A stretch of 64,000 bases of DNA from CAVXYG01 sp963766005 (GCA_963766005.1 CAVXYG010000014.1:1-64000), one strand, 5' to 3'; positions 53,420-63,265 are shown, counted from the stretch's first letter. Notes: generated from the sequence alone by a model not told the origin. Made by a program: numbers and translations.

Positions 53420-55219
53420 GTGAAATCAGTCAGCACCAGCGTGCGACGGGGGGCGCGAGCAGTCGGCGAGCAACGCCACCGACTGCTCGCCGCGTTCGAC
53501 GCCGCGATCTGGGTCGCCGCCTTCCTGCTCGCGATCGCGCTCCGGTTCGATTTCGCGCCTGATGCTCAGTGGTGGACCGGCGCGCTGCAGGCGGGTCTCG
53601 CGGCCGCGGCCCTGCAGGTCCTGCTCGGCTGGGTGCTGCGGCTCTACGCCGGTCGGCATCGCCTCGGCTCCCTCGACGAGGCCGTCCTGGTGGGCCTGGT
53701 CGTGCTGTTCGTCGGGACCGCCATGACGGCCGTGCTGCAGATGCCGTTCATCCCGCGGATCATTCCGGTCTCCGTGCCGATCGGCGCCACGGCCATCGCG
53801 CTCGCCGGGATGCTCGGGTACCGCCTTGCGCTGCGCAAGACACGGGAGCGCGCATTCCGGCCGCTCGCCGGTGAGCGTGCGCTCATCGTCGGTGCCGGCG
53901 ACGCGGGCGTCTGGCTGGTGCGCGATCTGCTGAAGAACCCCGAGACGCCGTTCCTTCCGGTCGGCTTCGTCGATGACGACGAGCGCAAGCGCCACTACCG
54001 CGAGAGCTACGTCTGCGTGCTCGGGACCGTGGCCGACCTGCGCCGACTCGTCGATGAGGAGCGGATCAGCCGGGTCCTGGTCGCCGCGCCGTCCGCCGGA
54101 TCCGACCTGTTCCGTCGCGTGACCGACGAGGTCGCCGGCACCAACGCCAAGATCAAGGTGCTGCCGCCGTTGGCGGAACTCATCGGCGAGGCCCCCGGGC
54201 TGCGGGACCTGCGCGACCTCGACGTGGCCGACCTGCTCGGCCGGCACCAGGTCCGCACCGATCTCACGGAGGTCGCCGGGTACCTCGCCGGGCGACGGGT
54301 GCTGGTGACCGGCGCCGGCGGTTCGATCGGCTCGGAGCTGTGCCGGCAGATCCACCGTCTCGGCCCGGCGCGGCTGGGGATGCTGGACCGCGACGAGTCG
54401 GCGCTGCACGCACTGCAGTTGTCCATCGACGGCCGCGGACTGCTGTCCACCCGGGACCTGATCCTCGCCGACATCCGAGAGCCGGCCTGCCTGGAGCGGA
54501 TCTTCGCCGACTTCCTGCCGGACGTGGTGTTCCACGCCGCCGCGCTGAAGCACCTGCCGATGCTGGAGATGTACCCCGAGGAGGGGGTCAAGACCAACGT
54601 CCGGGGCACCGCGAACGTCCTGGCCGCGGCCGGTGCCGCCGACGTCGACGTCTTCGTCAACATCTCCACCGACAAGGCGGCCGATCCCACCAGTGTCCTG
54701 GGCCGGACCAAGCGCTGCGCCGAGCATCTGACGGCGCAGGCCGCGCATGACTACCCCGGCCGGTACGTCTCGGTCCGGTTCGGCAACGTGCTCGGCTCCC
54801 GCGGGTCGGTCCTCACGGCCTTCAGCGAGCAGGTCCGGCAGGGCGGCCCGGTGACCGTGACCGACCCGGCGGTCACCCGGTACTTCATGACGGTGTCCGA
54901 GGCCGTGCAGCTGGTGCTCCAGGCCGGCGCGCTCGGCAACGATGGCGAGGCGCTGGTGCTCGACATGGGCACGCCGGTCTCGATCCGCGCCGTGGCCGAA
55001 CAGCTCATCGCCATGTCCGGCCGGCGCATCACCATCGAGTACACCGGCCTGCGGCCCGGCGAGAAGCTGCACGAGGTGCTGTCCAGCGAGCGCGAGGAGC
55101 TGCGGCCAACCTCGCATCCCCTGATCAGCCACGTCGCGGTGCGACCGCGCAGCCTCGAGGAGGTGCTGGTGGATCGTCCCGTGGATCTGCGGGAGTCGTC
55201 GCCGGCAACCGAGGCGTAG
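53420..55219 (+). CDS. Membrane sugar-nucleotide 4,6-dehydratase (CapD/PglF/WbpM family)
   Basis: 599 residues from GTG 53420. Four N-terminal membrane segments (AAIWVAAFLLAIALRF onward). A first Rossmann part (ERALIVGAGDAGVWLVRDLL) senses or binds nucleotide, and the catalytic SDR domain follows: VLVTGAGGSIGSELCRQIH, HAAALKHLPMLE, NVRGTANVLAAA, and the active-site stretch ISTDKAADPTSVLGRTKR with the Thr-Asp-Lys in place of the usual SDR Tyr. These enzymes make UDP-4-keto-6-deoxy sugars for capsules and glycans. Its divergence from the eCIS operon is striking but no functional link is shown. Confidence 0.92.
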   Translation: MKSVSTSVRRGARAVGEQRHRLLAAFDAAIWVAAFLLAIALRFDFAPDAQWWTGALQAGLAAAALQVLLGWVLRLYAGRHRLGSLDEAVLVGLVVLFVGTAMTAVLQMPFIPRIIPVSVPIGATAIALAGMLGYRLALRKTRERAFRPLAGERALIVGAGDAGVWLVRDLLKNPETPFLPVGFVDDDERKRHYRESYVCVLGTVADLRRLVDEERISRVLVAAPSAGSDLFRRVTDEVAGTNAKIKVLPPLAELIGEAPGLRDLRDLDVADLLGRHQVRTDLTEVAGYLAGRRVLVTGAGGSIGSELCRQIHRLGPARLGMLDRDESALHALQLSIDGRGLLSTRDLILADIREPACLERIFADFLPDVVFHAAALKHLPMLEMYPEEGVKTNVRGTANVLAAAGAADVDVFVNISTDKAADPTSVLGRTKRCAEHLTAQAAHDYPGRYVSVRFGNVLGSRGSVLTAFSEQVRQGGPVTVTDPAVTRYFMTVSEAVQLVLQAGALGNDGEALVLDMGTPVSIRAVAEQLIAMSGRRITIEYTGLRPGEKLHEVLSSEREELRPTSHPLISHVAVRPRSLEEVLVDRPVDLRESSPATEA

Positions 55220-55294
55220 TCCTCGCCCAGGCCGCGATCAGGTCCCATGACCGGGGCAGCCACGGCTCCCACCACGCCACGGCTCCCACCACGC

Positions 55295-55836
<542 letters not shown>

Positions 55837-55983
55837 CGACGGCCAGCGGCAGGTCCGACGCGGGGCCCAGCCGCAGGCGCGGACACCAGCGGTGCCGTCG
55901 CGCAGGCATGCAGGCCCGGGACTGCGGTTGGCATCGCGCCGGGCACGACGTCGGCTCGGCGAGCGGTTGGGATGTGTCGCGAG

Positions 55984-56514
55984 TCAGACCTTCTTGCGCC
56001 GGCTTGCGGCGTAGAGTCCGCCGCCGAGGCCGAGCGCGCCGAGACCGGCGACCAGGCCCAGCGTCACGTTGGCGCCCGTGTCCGGAGTGGTCGGCTGCCC
56101 GCCGCCGCCCTCGTCGCCGCCCTCATCGCCGGACACCGCGACGGTGATCTCCGTCGTCGCGCTCTCGATCGTGGTGCTGCCGCTCCTGCCCGCGATGGTG
56201 TACTTCCCGGGCGTCGTGGGCGCGGTCAGCGTCTCGCTGTAGGTGGGGCTGTCCTGGGCGGCCAGCGAGGCGAGGTCGAAGGACACCCCATCGCCGCTGG
56301 CTCCCTGGATGAAGATGTCGTTGGGCCCGGCCGGGTCGATGTTGGTCAGCGTGCACGTGAAGCTGGCACCGGGCGCCACGGCCGTGGCGTCGCAGGTCAG
56401 GGTCAGTGCCGTGCCGGGGGGATAGGCGAAGGCGGGGGCGGCGGCGAGGCCGGACAGGGCAAGGATTCCGCCGGCAGTAGCGGCGGTCAAGGCACTGGAG
56501 CGCAGGATGTTCAT
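55984..56514 (-). CDS. Secreted PDTG-anchored surface protein, copy 2
   Basis: 176 residues from ATG 56514. Signal peptide with TAATAGGILALSGLAAAPAF, mature start AYPPGTALTLTCDATAVAPG, then FTCTLTNIDPAGPNDIFIQG. It ends PTTPDTGANVTLG, a membrane helix, and ASRRKKV, a sortase-type signal with PDTG. It shares start, domain and anchor with the 252-residue protein at 14388 but lacks that protein's second beta segment. A Gly/Glu-rich spacer (GDEGGDEGGGG) sits before the anchor. It is divergent from the DUF4012 gene at 56735, as copy 1 is at 15325. Confidence 0.78.
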   Translation of the reverse strand: MNILRSSALTAATAGGILALSGLAAAPAFAYPPGTALTLTCDATAVAPGASFTCTLTNIDPAGPNDIFIQGASGDGVSFDLASLAAQDSPTYSETLTAPTTPGKYTIAGRSGSTTIESATTEITVAVSGDEGGDEGGGGQPTTPDTGANVTLGLVAGLGALGLGGGLYAASRRKKV

Positions 56515-56722
56515 GGCTGGAGCGTAGCGAAAGAGCACCAGCCACTCCACGTCGTTTCCTCAAAAGACTCTCCGAAATCCGTGGGTTCGCGACCCTTTCG
56601 TCCGGTTATCGCGCAACCCGCGCTGAACGTGGGCACGACGACGAACCTTCGGTAGGCGAATTGGCCGCATTGCGCACCGCAATCGGTTGTCACGGCCGGA
56701 GTCCTTGATCCGGGCGCCGTCA

Positions 56723-56728
56723 TAGAAT
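56723..56728 (+). promoter_or_regulatory. -10 element giving a probable leaderless DUF4012 mRNA
   Basis: TAGAAT ends six bases before the ATG at 56735, so the transcript would begin at or near the start codon; no Shine-Dalgarno sequence lies between. No clear -35 was found. Confidence 0.45.
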
Positions 56729-56734
56729 CCCTCT

Positions 56735-58471
56735 ATGCCGCGATCCGGACGTCTCGGGCGATTCGCCCTGGGGTTTGTCGGCGGCGTCCTGGTCGGGGCG
56801 ATCGCTCTCGCGGTGTGGTTCGCGGTCACCGGTGCCTTGGCCGCTCGTGACGTGGTAGCGCTCCGGGCTGGTGCGCAGGACATCGACGACGCGGTCGACC
56901 AGCGCAGCTACGCGGCAGCGGTGCTGGCGATTCCCGATGCCGCCGGCCACGCAGCAGCTCTGCACTCCCGGCTCAGTTCCGCGCCCTGGTCGTGGGCGCA
57001 GGACTTCCCGGTCGTGGGCCCCTCGGTTGCAGCCGGTGCCGTACTGGCAGCAGCGACCGATGACCTGCTCTCCCAGTTCGACGGCTGGAGCCACGGGCTC
57101 GTCGCGGCCGGGGCGAGCGGTGACCTCGCGCTGGTGACCACGGCGCTGGCCGCAGCTGCGCCCGACCTCGCTGCCACCGCCGTCGTGGCGGAACGCGCCG
57201 CCGAGCGGGTCGCCGCGATCGAGCCCGACGCGCTCCCCGGGCCGGTGCGCGACAAGGTGGCCTGGATCCGCAAGGAGTTCCTCGACGTCGTGCAGCCGCT
57301 CAGCCAGGGCGCGTCGGTGGCCCGAGTCCTCCCCGGCATCCTCGGTGCCGAAGCTCCGGCCCGGTGGCTGCTCGTCCTGTCCCAACCCTCCGAGGCCCGG
57401 GGGTCCGGCGGCGGCTTCTACGGTGCCTACACCTCCGTCGTCGTGGCCGACGGGCAGTTCTCGATGGAGTCCGCGCAGGCGAACGGCAGCGAGACCCGCG
57501 ATGCCCAGGACCTGTCCTCGCTCCCGGAGGAGTACCGGCGACTGTGGGGCTCCGATGCCCAGTACCTCTGGGGGTTCAACCTCACCCGCCACTACCCGTA
57601 CTCGGCATCGGTGGCGTGGCGGGCGCTGGACCCCACCGCCGACTACGTCGTGTCGATGGACCCGCGGGCCGTCGCGGGGCTGCTCTCGCTGACCGGACCG
57701 GTGACCGTGGACGGCGTCTCCCTGGACAAGAAGAACGCCGAGCGCTTCTTCGTCCGGGACATCTACGTGCGCTACCCGGATGCGCGCGAGAAGGATCGGG
57801 TGATGCTGGCGTTCCTGGAGCAGGTGTTCGCCGAACTGGCCTCGACGCGGCTCGACCCCGACGACCTGTGGCGGGCACTCGGCCCGGCGGTGGCCGGGCA
57901 GCACATCCAGGTGTGGTCGCCGCAGGAGGACATCGCTGCCGCGCTGGCCGACTCGCCGTTGGGCGCCACGGTCCCCGACGATCCCGGACCCTGGGTCACG
58001 GCGGCGTTCAACAACACCGCAGGCAACAAGATCGACTCCTACATCGACTCGTCGCTGGAGTACCGGGTGGCCGGATCGTGCGGGCAGCAGTCGGTGGCCG
58101 GGACGCTGACGGCCACGCTGGCCCTCGGAGCGATCCCCGACGGGTTGCCGCCGTACATCTCCGGCCGCAACGACTGGCGCGAAGCCCCGTACGGGACCAC
58201 GAGCATGTACGTCCACCTGTACGGACCCGTCGGTGCGGTCGGGGCCACCTTCACCGTGAACGGCGAGCCCACGCCCGTGACCGCCGGAACCGAGCGCGGG
58301 CACCCGGTGTGGGGTGCGAAGGTGCAGCTGTCGCCGGATCGGCCGGTCGCCGTGGCGGCCACGTTCAGCCAGCCCGGGTACCCCGGTGAGGCACTGACCG
58401 CCCTGCCCCAGCCGATGGTGCAGGACACCGAGGTGACCGTCGTGGACGAGCGCACCTGCGCCCGGGAGTAG
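56735..58471 (+). CDS. DUF4012 family membrane-anchored protein, copy 2
   Basis: 578 residues, collinear with copy 1 at 15325-17052. Same N-terminal anchor (FALGFVGGVLVGAIALAVWF) and family blocks: APARWLLVLSQPSEARGSGG, FYGAYTSVVVADGQFSMESA, YRRLWGSDAQYLWGFNLTRH, FFVRDIYVRYPD, FNNTAGNKIDSYIDS. Differences are scattered substitutions, so the duplication is older than that of the HNH segment. Nearby capD-like and acyltransferase genes support a role in surface polysaccharide or wall assembly, but the biochemical activity of DUF4012 is unknown. Confidence 0.8.
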   Translation: MPRSGRLGRFALGFVGGVLVGAIALAVWFAVTGALAARDVVALRAGAQDIDDAVDQRSYAAAVLAIPDAAGHAAALHSRLSSAPWSWAQDFPVVGPSVAAGAVLAAATDDLLSQFDGWSHGLVAAGASGDLALVTTALAAAAPDLAATAVVAERAAERVAAIEPDALPGPVRDKVAWIRKEFLDVVQPLSQGASVARVLPGILGAEAPARWLLVLSQPSEARGSGGGFYGAYTSVVVADGQFSMESAQANGSETRDAQDLSSLPEEYRRLWGSDAQYLWGFNLTRHYPYSASVAWRALDPTADYVVSMDPRAVAGLLSLTGPVTVDGVSLDKKNAERFFVRDIYVRYPDAREKDRVMLAFLEQVFAELASTRLDPDDLWRALGPAVAGQHIQVWSPQEDIAAALADSPLGATVPDDPGPWVTAAFNNTAGNKIDSYIDSSLEYRVAGSCGQQSVAGTLTATLALGAIPDGLPPYISGRNDWREAPYGTTSMYVHLYGPVGAVGATFTVNGEPTPVTAGTERGHPVWGAKVQLSPDRPVAVAATFSQPGYPGEALTALPQPMVQDTEVTVVDERTCARE

Positions 58472-58481
58472 CCGCACCCCC

Positions 58482-58539
58482 AGCGCTCCAGTGGCGCCGG
58501 GCGGGTCGTTGAAGCCGAGCGCTCCAGTGGCGCCGGGCG
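58482..58539. repeat. Two 22-bp direct repeats
   Basis: AGCGCTCCAGTGGCGCCGGG(CG) occurs at 58482-58503 and again at 58518-58539, just after the DUF4012 stop. The second copy abuts the palindromic element at 58540. Confidence 0.7.
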
Positions 58540-58575
58540 ATTCCCGCCCCACAGCCGGAATTCGCAGCGATCAAC
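58540..58575. repeat. Palindromic element, partial copy 1
   Basis: It carries the loop and right arm (CCGCCCCACAGCCGGAATTC, then GCAGCGATCAAC) of the 50-bp palindrome at 59596. The left arm has been replaced by the direct repeat. It overlaps the stop codon of the DUF559 gene. Confidence 0.6.
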
Positions 58576-59494
58576 GGGAGGGGGAGGAGTTGGGCGGCCG
58601 GGGGTGGTGGCGCTCGGCGATGGCCTGGCGGATGCGCGCCATCAGCTGCTTCTTGCGGTCCGGCGCGCTGAGCATCTGCCACGTCACACGAATGGGCAGC
58701 CAACCGGCAGCCGACAGGATGTTCTGCCGATCGCGATCGGCATCGAAGGATCCCGGGCCGTGCGCCTGCACGCCGTCGTACTCCAGGTACACCCGTGAGG
58801 TCGGAAACGCGACGTCGAGCACGAAGCGGCGACCAGCGACGGCCACGGGCAGGTTCGCCAGCCATCCGGTGATCCGGGCCCGGCGCAGGGCTCGGTGCAG
58901 ATCGGCCTCACCCGCCGAGTGGGCACCGGACTCCAGGCAGCGCACGACCCATCGCAGCTGACGGACCCCCTCGAGGGAGGCAAAGGCGGGCAGCGCCGCC
59001 GTCAGGTGCCCGATGGTCGTGATGTCCGTGCGGATCGACGCGGTGGCGATGGCCAGCGCTTGGCGCGGGGGCAGGAAGCGGATCAGGTCGATGAGGATCG
59101 CTCGGCGATCGGCCACCAGGCATCCGGCCACGCTCACCGGGCGGGCCGCGGGATTGCGGACCGTGCGCCAGGGACCGCGCCCGGACCGGCGATCGATGAT
59201 CATCGCCCGCTCCGGCAGCGCCTCGTCCCGCCATGCCGGTTGCGGCCAGAGGACCGCCGCGGAGGGGCCGGTCAGCATGGACCGGGGACGCCACAGTGCG
59301 GCGATACGGGTGTCCGTGAGCAGACCCGGCCCGGCCGTGTGGTGGACCAGGATGCCGGGCCCCGCGACGCGCCAGAGGCCCGCGCGGGTCTGCTCGTGCA
59401 GCACGTCGTCGTTCAGGCCGAGTCGGTGCAGGTCCTGGCGCCGCACCACGCCGTCTCCCTGCCGGATGCGCCGCTCGATGCCCAGCCGATCCAC
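58571..59494 (-). CDS. DUF559-domain protein (Vsr/REase-fold, AbiEi-like N-terminus)
   Basis: 307 residues from GTG 59494. The C-terminal ~100 residues show the DUF559 endonuclease-like fold: GRRFVLDVAFPTSRVYLEYD, GVQAHGPGSFDADRDRQNIL and GWLPIRVTWQML (Vsr-type: D-x-A, E-D-G, D--R). The N-terminal IRQGDGVVRRQDLHRLGLND and RAGLWRVAGPGILVHHTA resemble the winged-helix start of AbiEi-like antitoxin/transcription proteins, a usual pairing in actinobacteria. The frame is open to 59797, but that part crosses a palindromic element, so I use the internal GTG. Function unproven. Confidence 0.65.
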   Translation of the reverse strand: MDRLGIERRIRQGDGVVRRQDLHRLGLNDDVLHEQTRAGLWRVAGPGILVHHTAGPGLLTDTRIAALWRPRSMLTGPSAAVLWPQPAWRDEALPERAMIIDRRSGRGPWRTVRNPAARPVSVAGCLVADRRAILIDLIRFLPPRQALAIATASIRTDITTIGHLTAALPAFASLEGVRQLRWVVRCLESGAHSAGEADLHRALRRARITGWLANLPVAVAGRRFVLDVAFPTSRVYLEYDGVQAHGPGSFDADRDRQNILSAAGWLPIRVTWQMLSAPDRKKQLMARIRQAIAERHHPRPPNSSPSR

Positions 59495-59595
59495 ACCGTG
59501 CAGGGTGGCCCGCGCCGGCCGACACCAAGTCCTCGAGACCGGCCGCTGTGGATTCCCGTGGCCGGTTGTGCGCAGGCGCCGTGCCCCGCGCGCTC

Positions 59596-59645
59596 GTTGA
59601 TCGCTGCGAATTCCCGCCCCACAGCCGGAATTCGCAGCGATCAAC
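59596..59645. repeat. 50-bp palindromic element, full copy 2
   Basis: Arms GTTGATCGCTGCGAATTCC (59596-59614) and GGAATTCGCAGCGATCAAC (59627-59645) are exact reverse complements, 19 bp, around a 12-base loop. It belongs to a family of three in this 3-kb stretch. It could act as terminator or as a REP-like unit. Confidence 0.75.
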
Positions 59646-59983
59646 AGTTCGGCACCAGCGCGGCTGGGCAGGCGGCGGCGGGCGACTGACCGCTGGCGGG
59701 CGCAGGCGACGGGCAGCTGGCACCACTGCGGCTGGGCGGCAGTGGTGGCCGGGGGTGCCGTGCCAGTGACGCGTGCGTTGTCCATGGGCACGTGCACGGC
59801 ACGACTGCCCGGGCAGCGTCAGCGGGGATGGCGGCACCGGTCCCGTCACCCTGCGGCAATCGGCCCCGGACGCCGCGCCGCACACGGGGAGTATCGGTGC
59901 GACAGCGGAGCGAGGTTCCTCCGTGCAGTGCCTATACACGGTGCCCAGGCGGGTCTATGTTGCATCTCGACAGGAGGCAATTC

Positions 59984-61042
59984 ATGAATGTTCGCAAGGG
60001 CCGTTTGGCTCTCATCGCGGGTGCCGCTGCTGCACTCGCGTTCACCACCGCTGTGCCGGCAAACGCGGCCACGGTGTCGGACCCGATCCTGGACGACCTG
60101 GCCGGTCCGCTCAGCATCGCGGTTGGCAACGACGGATCGCTCTACGCCGCGCAAGTGTTCTCCGGGACACTGACGGAATTGCGCAAGGGCAAGGAATCCA
60201 ATCTGTTCGAGTTCGCCGGAGGCGTTGCAGCTGTCGAGGCGGAGGGCCGCGGCACGCTGTCGTACGTCCTCGACGGCGAAGTCACGGTCCGCAATCCCAG
60301 CGGAAAGACCAGGGCGCTGGGCAATGTCAGCGAGTACGAAGCTGCCAACAACCCCGATGCCGGCAACTCCTACGGTCTGCAGGGCCTGGCGCCTGCCTGC
60401 GCGGCTGAGATCACCGCGACGCTGCCGCCGGACTTCGCCGAAGCGCTGCTGCCCCACGGCGGCGTGGTGGACTCCAACCCGTACGCGCTGGCGATCCTGC
60501 CGAGCGGCGACCGGGTCGTTGCCGACGCTGGCGGCAATTCGCTGGTCCGAGTCACTCCTTCGGGCAAGGTCAGCACGCTGGCGGTGCTGCCCCCGCGTCC
60601 GGTGGTGATCAGTCCTGAGGCCGCCGGCGCCTTCGGGCTGCCGGACTGCACCGTCGGGCTGACCATGAACCTCGACTTCGTGCCCACGGACGTGGAGGTC
60701 GGTCCGGAAGGGATGCTCTACGTCACGAGCCTGCCGGGCGGTCCGGAAGGCGAGTCGCCCCTCGGCCCGCTGGGCGGTGTCTTCACGGTGAATCCGGGGA
60801 CCGGGTCGGTCAGCCAGATCGGTAGCGGCTTCTTCGGCGCGACCGACCTGGCAGTGGCCGACAACGGCGACGTCTACGTCACGGAGTTGTACATCAACAC
60901 CGTCTCGATGCTCTCCGGCGGTGGACCGGTGCCTGTCGCGTCGATCCCTGAGGCGGTCGCGGTGGAGTACGCCAAGGGCAAGTTGTACGTGGCGGGCGGT
61001 GTCTTCGGCGGCCCCGGCGAGGTCGTGACCGTCACGCCGTAA
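59984..61042 (+). CDS. Secreted ScyD/ScyE-like beta-propeller protein
   Basis: 352 residues from ATG 59984 with AGGAGG seven bases upstream. Signal peptide: MNVRKGRLALIAGAAAALAF ending ANAA. The mature part reads DDLAGPLSIAVGNDGSLYAA then VFSGTLTELRKGK and repeats the propeller pattern (NPYALAILPSGDRVVADAGG, NSLVRVTPSGKV, TDLAVADNGDVYVTELYINT). It is the ScyD/ScyE family of secreted NHL-like propellers, common in actinobacteria outside the scytonemin pathway. No catalytic residues are known. The terminator at 61059 ends the unit. Confidence 0.82.
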   Translation: MNVRKGRLALIAGAAAALAFTTAVPANAATVSDPILDDLAGPLSIAVGNDGSLYAAQVFSGTLTELRKGKESNLFEFAGGVAAVEAEGRGTLSYVLDGEVTVRNPSGKTRALGNVSEYEAANNPDAGNSYGLQGLAPACAAEITATLPPDFAEALLPHGGVVDSNPYALAILPSGDRVVADAGGNSLVRVTPSGKVSTLAVLPPRPVVISPEAAGAFGLPDCTVGLTMNLDFVPTDVEVGPEGMLYVTSLPGGPEGESPLGPLGGVFTVNPGTGSVSQIGSGFFGATDLAVADNGDVYVTELYINTVSMLSGGGPVPVASIPEAVAVEYAKGKLYVAGGVFGGPGEVVTVTP

Positions 61043-61058
61043 CCCCCACCCGGTAGTC

Positions 61059-61100
61059 GATCGCCGCGGGTCCCCGAACCACGAGGGGCCCGCGGCGATC
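61059..61100. terminator. Hairpin terminator after the ScyD-like gene
   Basis: GATCGCCGCGGGTCCCC and GGGGCCCGCGGCGATC form a 16-bp stem with one bulged T and a 9-base loop, 16 bases after the stop codon. Confidence 0.8.
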
Positions 61101-61135
61101 CACGTTGGATGGTTGCGGGGCTCCGCATCCTGCTC

Positions 61136-61185
61136 GTTGATCGTCACGAATTCTGGCTGTGAGGCCGGAATTCGCAGCGATCAAC
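61136..61185. repeat. 50-bp palindromic element, copy 3
   Basis: GTTGATCGTCACGAATTCTG at the left and GGAATTCGCAGCGATCAAC at the right. The right arm is identical to copies 1 and 2; the left arm and loop have diverged. It follows the hairpin terminator. Confidence 0.7.
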
Positions 61186-61275
61186 GCAAGCCCAGGGCGG
61201 CACGGCAACGCAAGCCCAGGGCGGCACGGGCCGCAAGCCCGGGGCGGCACGGGCCGCAAGCCCGGGGCAGGGGCA
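61186..61275. repeat. ~23-bp tandem repeat, about four units
   Basis: Units start GCAAGCCCAGGGCGGCACGG (twice) and GCAAGCCCGGGGCGGCACGG, with a partial fourth. It directly follows the palindromic element, in the non-coding stretch before the acyltransferase gene. Confidence 0.75.
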
Positions 61276-61446
61276 GCGCCGTCACCTGCACCGCATCGTC
61301 GGCATGACCACTGCGAGCCTGAGGCCGGCACTCCGGATCGGCGACACGTCGGATTCGCGCGGTTTGGCCGATTCGGCTCGCGGACGTGGCCGACGACACC
61401 CGCGCCAATCCCGACCCGGAGCATCATCGGCCACGACGATGGAGCG

Positions 61447-63225
61447 GTGACTGCGGTTCTGGATCCGATGACGTCGAGGCCGACGCGACCGGCCACCCGA
61501 CCCGCCACCCGCATCGCAGGCCTCGACGGCCTGCGCGCGATCGCCGTGGCCGCGGTGCTGATCTACCACCTCGGGGCCGGTTGGCTGCCCGGAGGGTTCC
61601 TCGGCGTCGACCTGTTCTTCGTCATCAGCGGTTTCCTCATCACCACCCTGCTGCTGGCCGAGCTGCAGCGGGTCGGCCGGATCAACTACGGGCAGTTCTA
61701 CCTGCGCCGCGCCCGGCGGCTGCTGCCGGCGCTGTTCGTCATGCTCGTGATGACGCTGACGCTGGTGTCGGTCCTGGCCCGCGACGTTGCCCACCAGACG
61801 CTCCGCGACGTTCCCGGCGCTCTGCTGTACATCAGCAACTGGTGGGCGCTGGGCCAGGACCAGTCCTATTTCGACCTCATCGGCCGCGGGAATCCGCTGG
61901 GTCATCTGTGGTCGCTGGCGGTGGAGGAGCAGTTCTATCTGCTGTGGCCGTTGATCCTCGGCGGGATCGCGCTGCTGACCAAGGGCAAGGTCCGGCTCGG
62001 TGTTCTGACCGTGGCCGGGATCGGCGCACTGGTCTCGACCTCCTGGATGGGTGCGCTCGCCGTGCAGCACGAGGTCCCCCTGGGCAGCGACCCGACACGG
62101 GTCTACTTCGGCACGGACACGCATGCGATGAGCGTCATGGCGGGCGCGGCGCTGGCCGCGGTATGGAATGTGGCGCGCTTCCGCAGCAACGTGCTGCCCG
62201 GAGCGCGTCGAGTGCTCCTCGGCGCCGGCGTCGTGGGGCTGGTGCTGTCCGCCCTGCTGATGCTCGGCCTGTCCGAGTACACCGGCTGGCTCTACCGGGG
62301 CGGCTTCCTGGTCACCTCGCTGGTGTTCGCGCTGGTCGTGGCCGCCGCGACGCATCCGGCCTCGCCCCTCGGACCGGCGCTGGACAACCCGATCATGCGA
62401 TGGGTGGGGCAGCGCTCCTACGGCATCTACCTGTTCCACTGGCCGATCTTCCTCGTGACCCGGCCCGGCCAGGATCTGCCGTGGGACGGGCTGTGGGTCC
62501 AGGCGGTGCGCATCGCGCTGGTCCTCGCGGTCGCCGAACTCTCCTACCGCTACGTCGAGGTCCCCGTGCGCCGCGGGACCTTCCCCACCGGGTGGCTCAA
62601 CCGCCGTGCCGTCGCGCTCGCGGCCGTCCTCGCGTGCGCGGTGGGCGTCCTGCTCGCGACCGCACCGAACTCCACCCAGGTCGCGGCGCAGCAGGCTCTC
62701 GGTTCCACCAGCGACATCGCCGATGTCGTGCCGCCGGCGACCGAGGACGCCACCGACGCACTGGACGCGCAGACCATGGACATCGCCTGGTACGGCGACT
62801 CGGTGACGCTGTGGTCGGTGGACGCACTGCGCGCGCAATTCCCCGGCGTGGCCATCGACGCCGGGCTGAACCGGGCGCCGAGCAACATCCTGCACCGGGT
62901 GCAGCAGGCCGCACCGCAGGTCGATGTGGTGGTGCTGCACCTGGGCAACGCCGGTCCGGTGTCGGCCTCGACGCTGGCGGAGACGCTCGGCGGGCTCGCA
63001 GCGGTGGAACGCGTCGTGCTCATCAACTCCAACGCGTCCTTCCCGTGGGCCGAGCAGGCCAACGACACCATCGCCTCGGTGGGGTCCGGATTCGACAACG
63101 TCGTGCTCGTGGACTGGGACGCGATCGCCGAGGGGCAATCCGCCTGGTTCGAGGACGGCCTGCACCTGACCGAGGTCGGCAAGGAGGCCTTCGCCGCGGC
63201 GGCGAGGGACGCGATCGAGCAGTAG
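61447..63225 (+). CDS. Acyltransferase-3 / SGNH-like membrane protein (OafA family)
   Basis: 592 residues. Ten or more membrane segments form the acyltransferase-3 domain: IAGLDGLRAIAVAAVLIYHL (catalytic-type motif R-A-V with the His), GGFLGVDLFFVISGFLITTL, YLRRARRLLPALFVML, HLWSLAVEEQFYLLWPL and YGIYLFHWPIF. An external C-terminal SGNH-type part follows: IAWYGDSVTLWSVDALRAQF (GDSV block), LHLGNAGP and DGLHLTEVGKEAFAAA (D-x-x-H). Such fusions O-acylate surface glycans or peptidoglycan. GTG 61447 and ATG 61468 are both possible starts. Confidence 0.87.
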   Translation: MTAVLDPMTSRPTRPATRPATRIAGLDGLRAIAVAAVLIYHLGAGWLPGGFLGVDLFFVISGFLITTLLLAELQRVGRINYGQFYLRRARRLLPALFVMLVMTLTLVSVLARDVAHQTLRDVPGALLYISNWWALGQDQSYFDLIGRGNPLGHLWSLAVEEQFYLLWPLILGGIALLTKGKVRLGVLTVAGIGALVSTSWMGALAVQHEVPLGSDPTRVYFGTDTHAMSVMAGAALAAVWNVARFRSNVLPGARRVLLGAGVVGLVLSALLMLGLSEYTGWLYRGGFLVTSLVFALVVAAATHPASPLGPALDNPIMRWVGQRSYGIYLFHWPIFLVTRPGQDLPWDGLWVQAVRIALVLAVAELSYRYVEVPVRRGTFPTGWLNRRAVALAAVLACAVGVLLATAPNSTQVAAQQALGSTSDIADVVPPATEDATDALDAQTMDIAWYGDSVTLWSVDALRAQFPGVAIDAGLNRAPSNILHRVQQAAPQVDVVVLHLGNAGPVSASTLAETLGGLAAVERVVLINSNASFPWAEQANDTIASVGSGFDNVVLVDWDAIAEGQSAWFEDGLHLTEVGKEAFAAAARDAIEQ

Positions 63226-63265
63226 CGGGTCTCCGCCCGGCATCCCGGCAGGGCAGGATGTCGCC

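Noticed and set aside
58571..59797. Full-length 408-residue start for the DUF559 protein
   Set aside because: The first ~100 codons cross the palindromic element and read as low-complexity sequence; the internal GTG at 59494 fits the family better.
61186..61275. CRISPR array
   Set aside because: Units of ~23 bp follow each other with no spacers; it is a plain tandem repeat.
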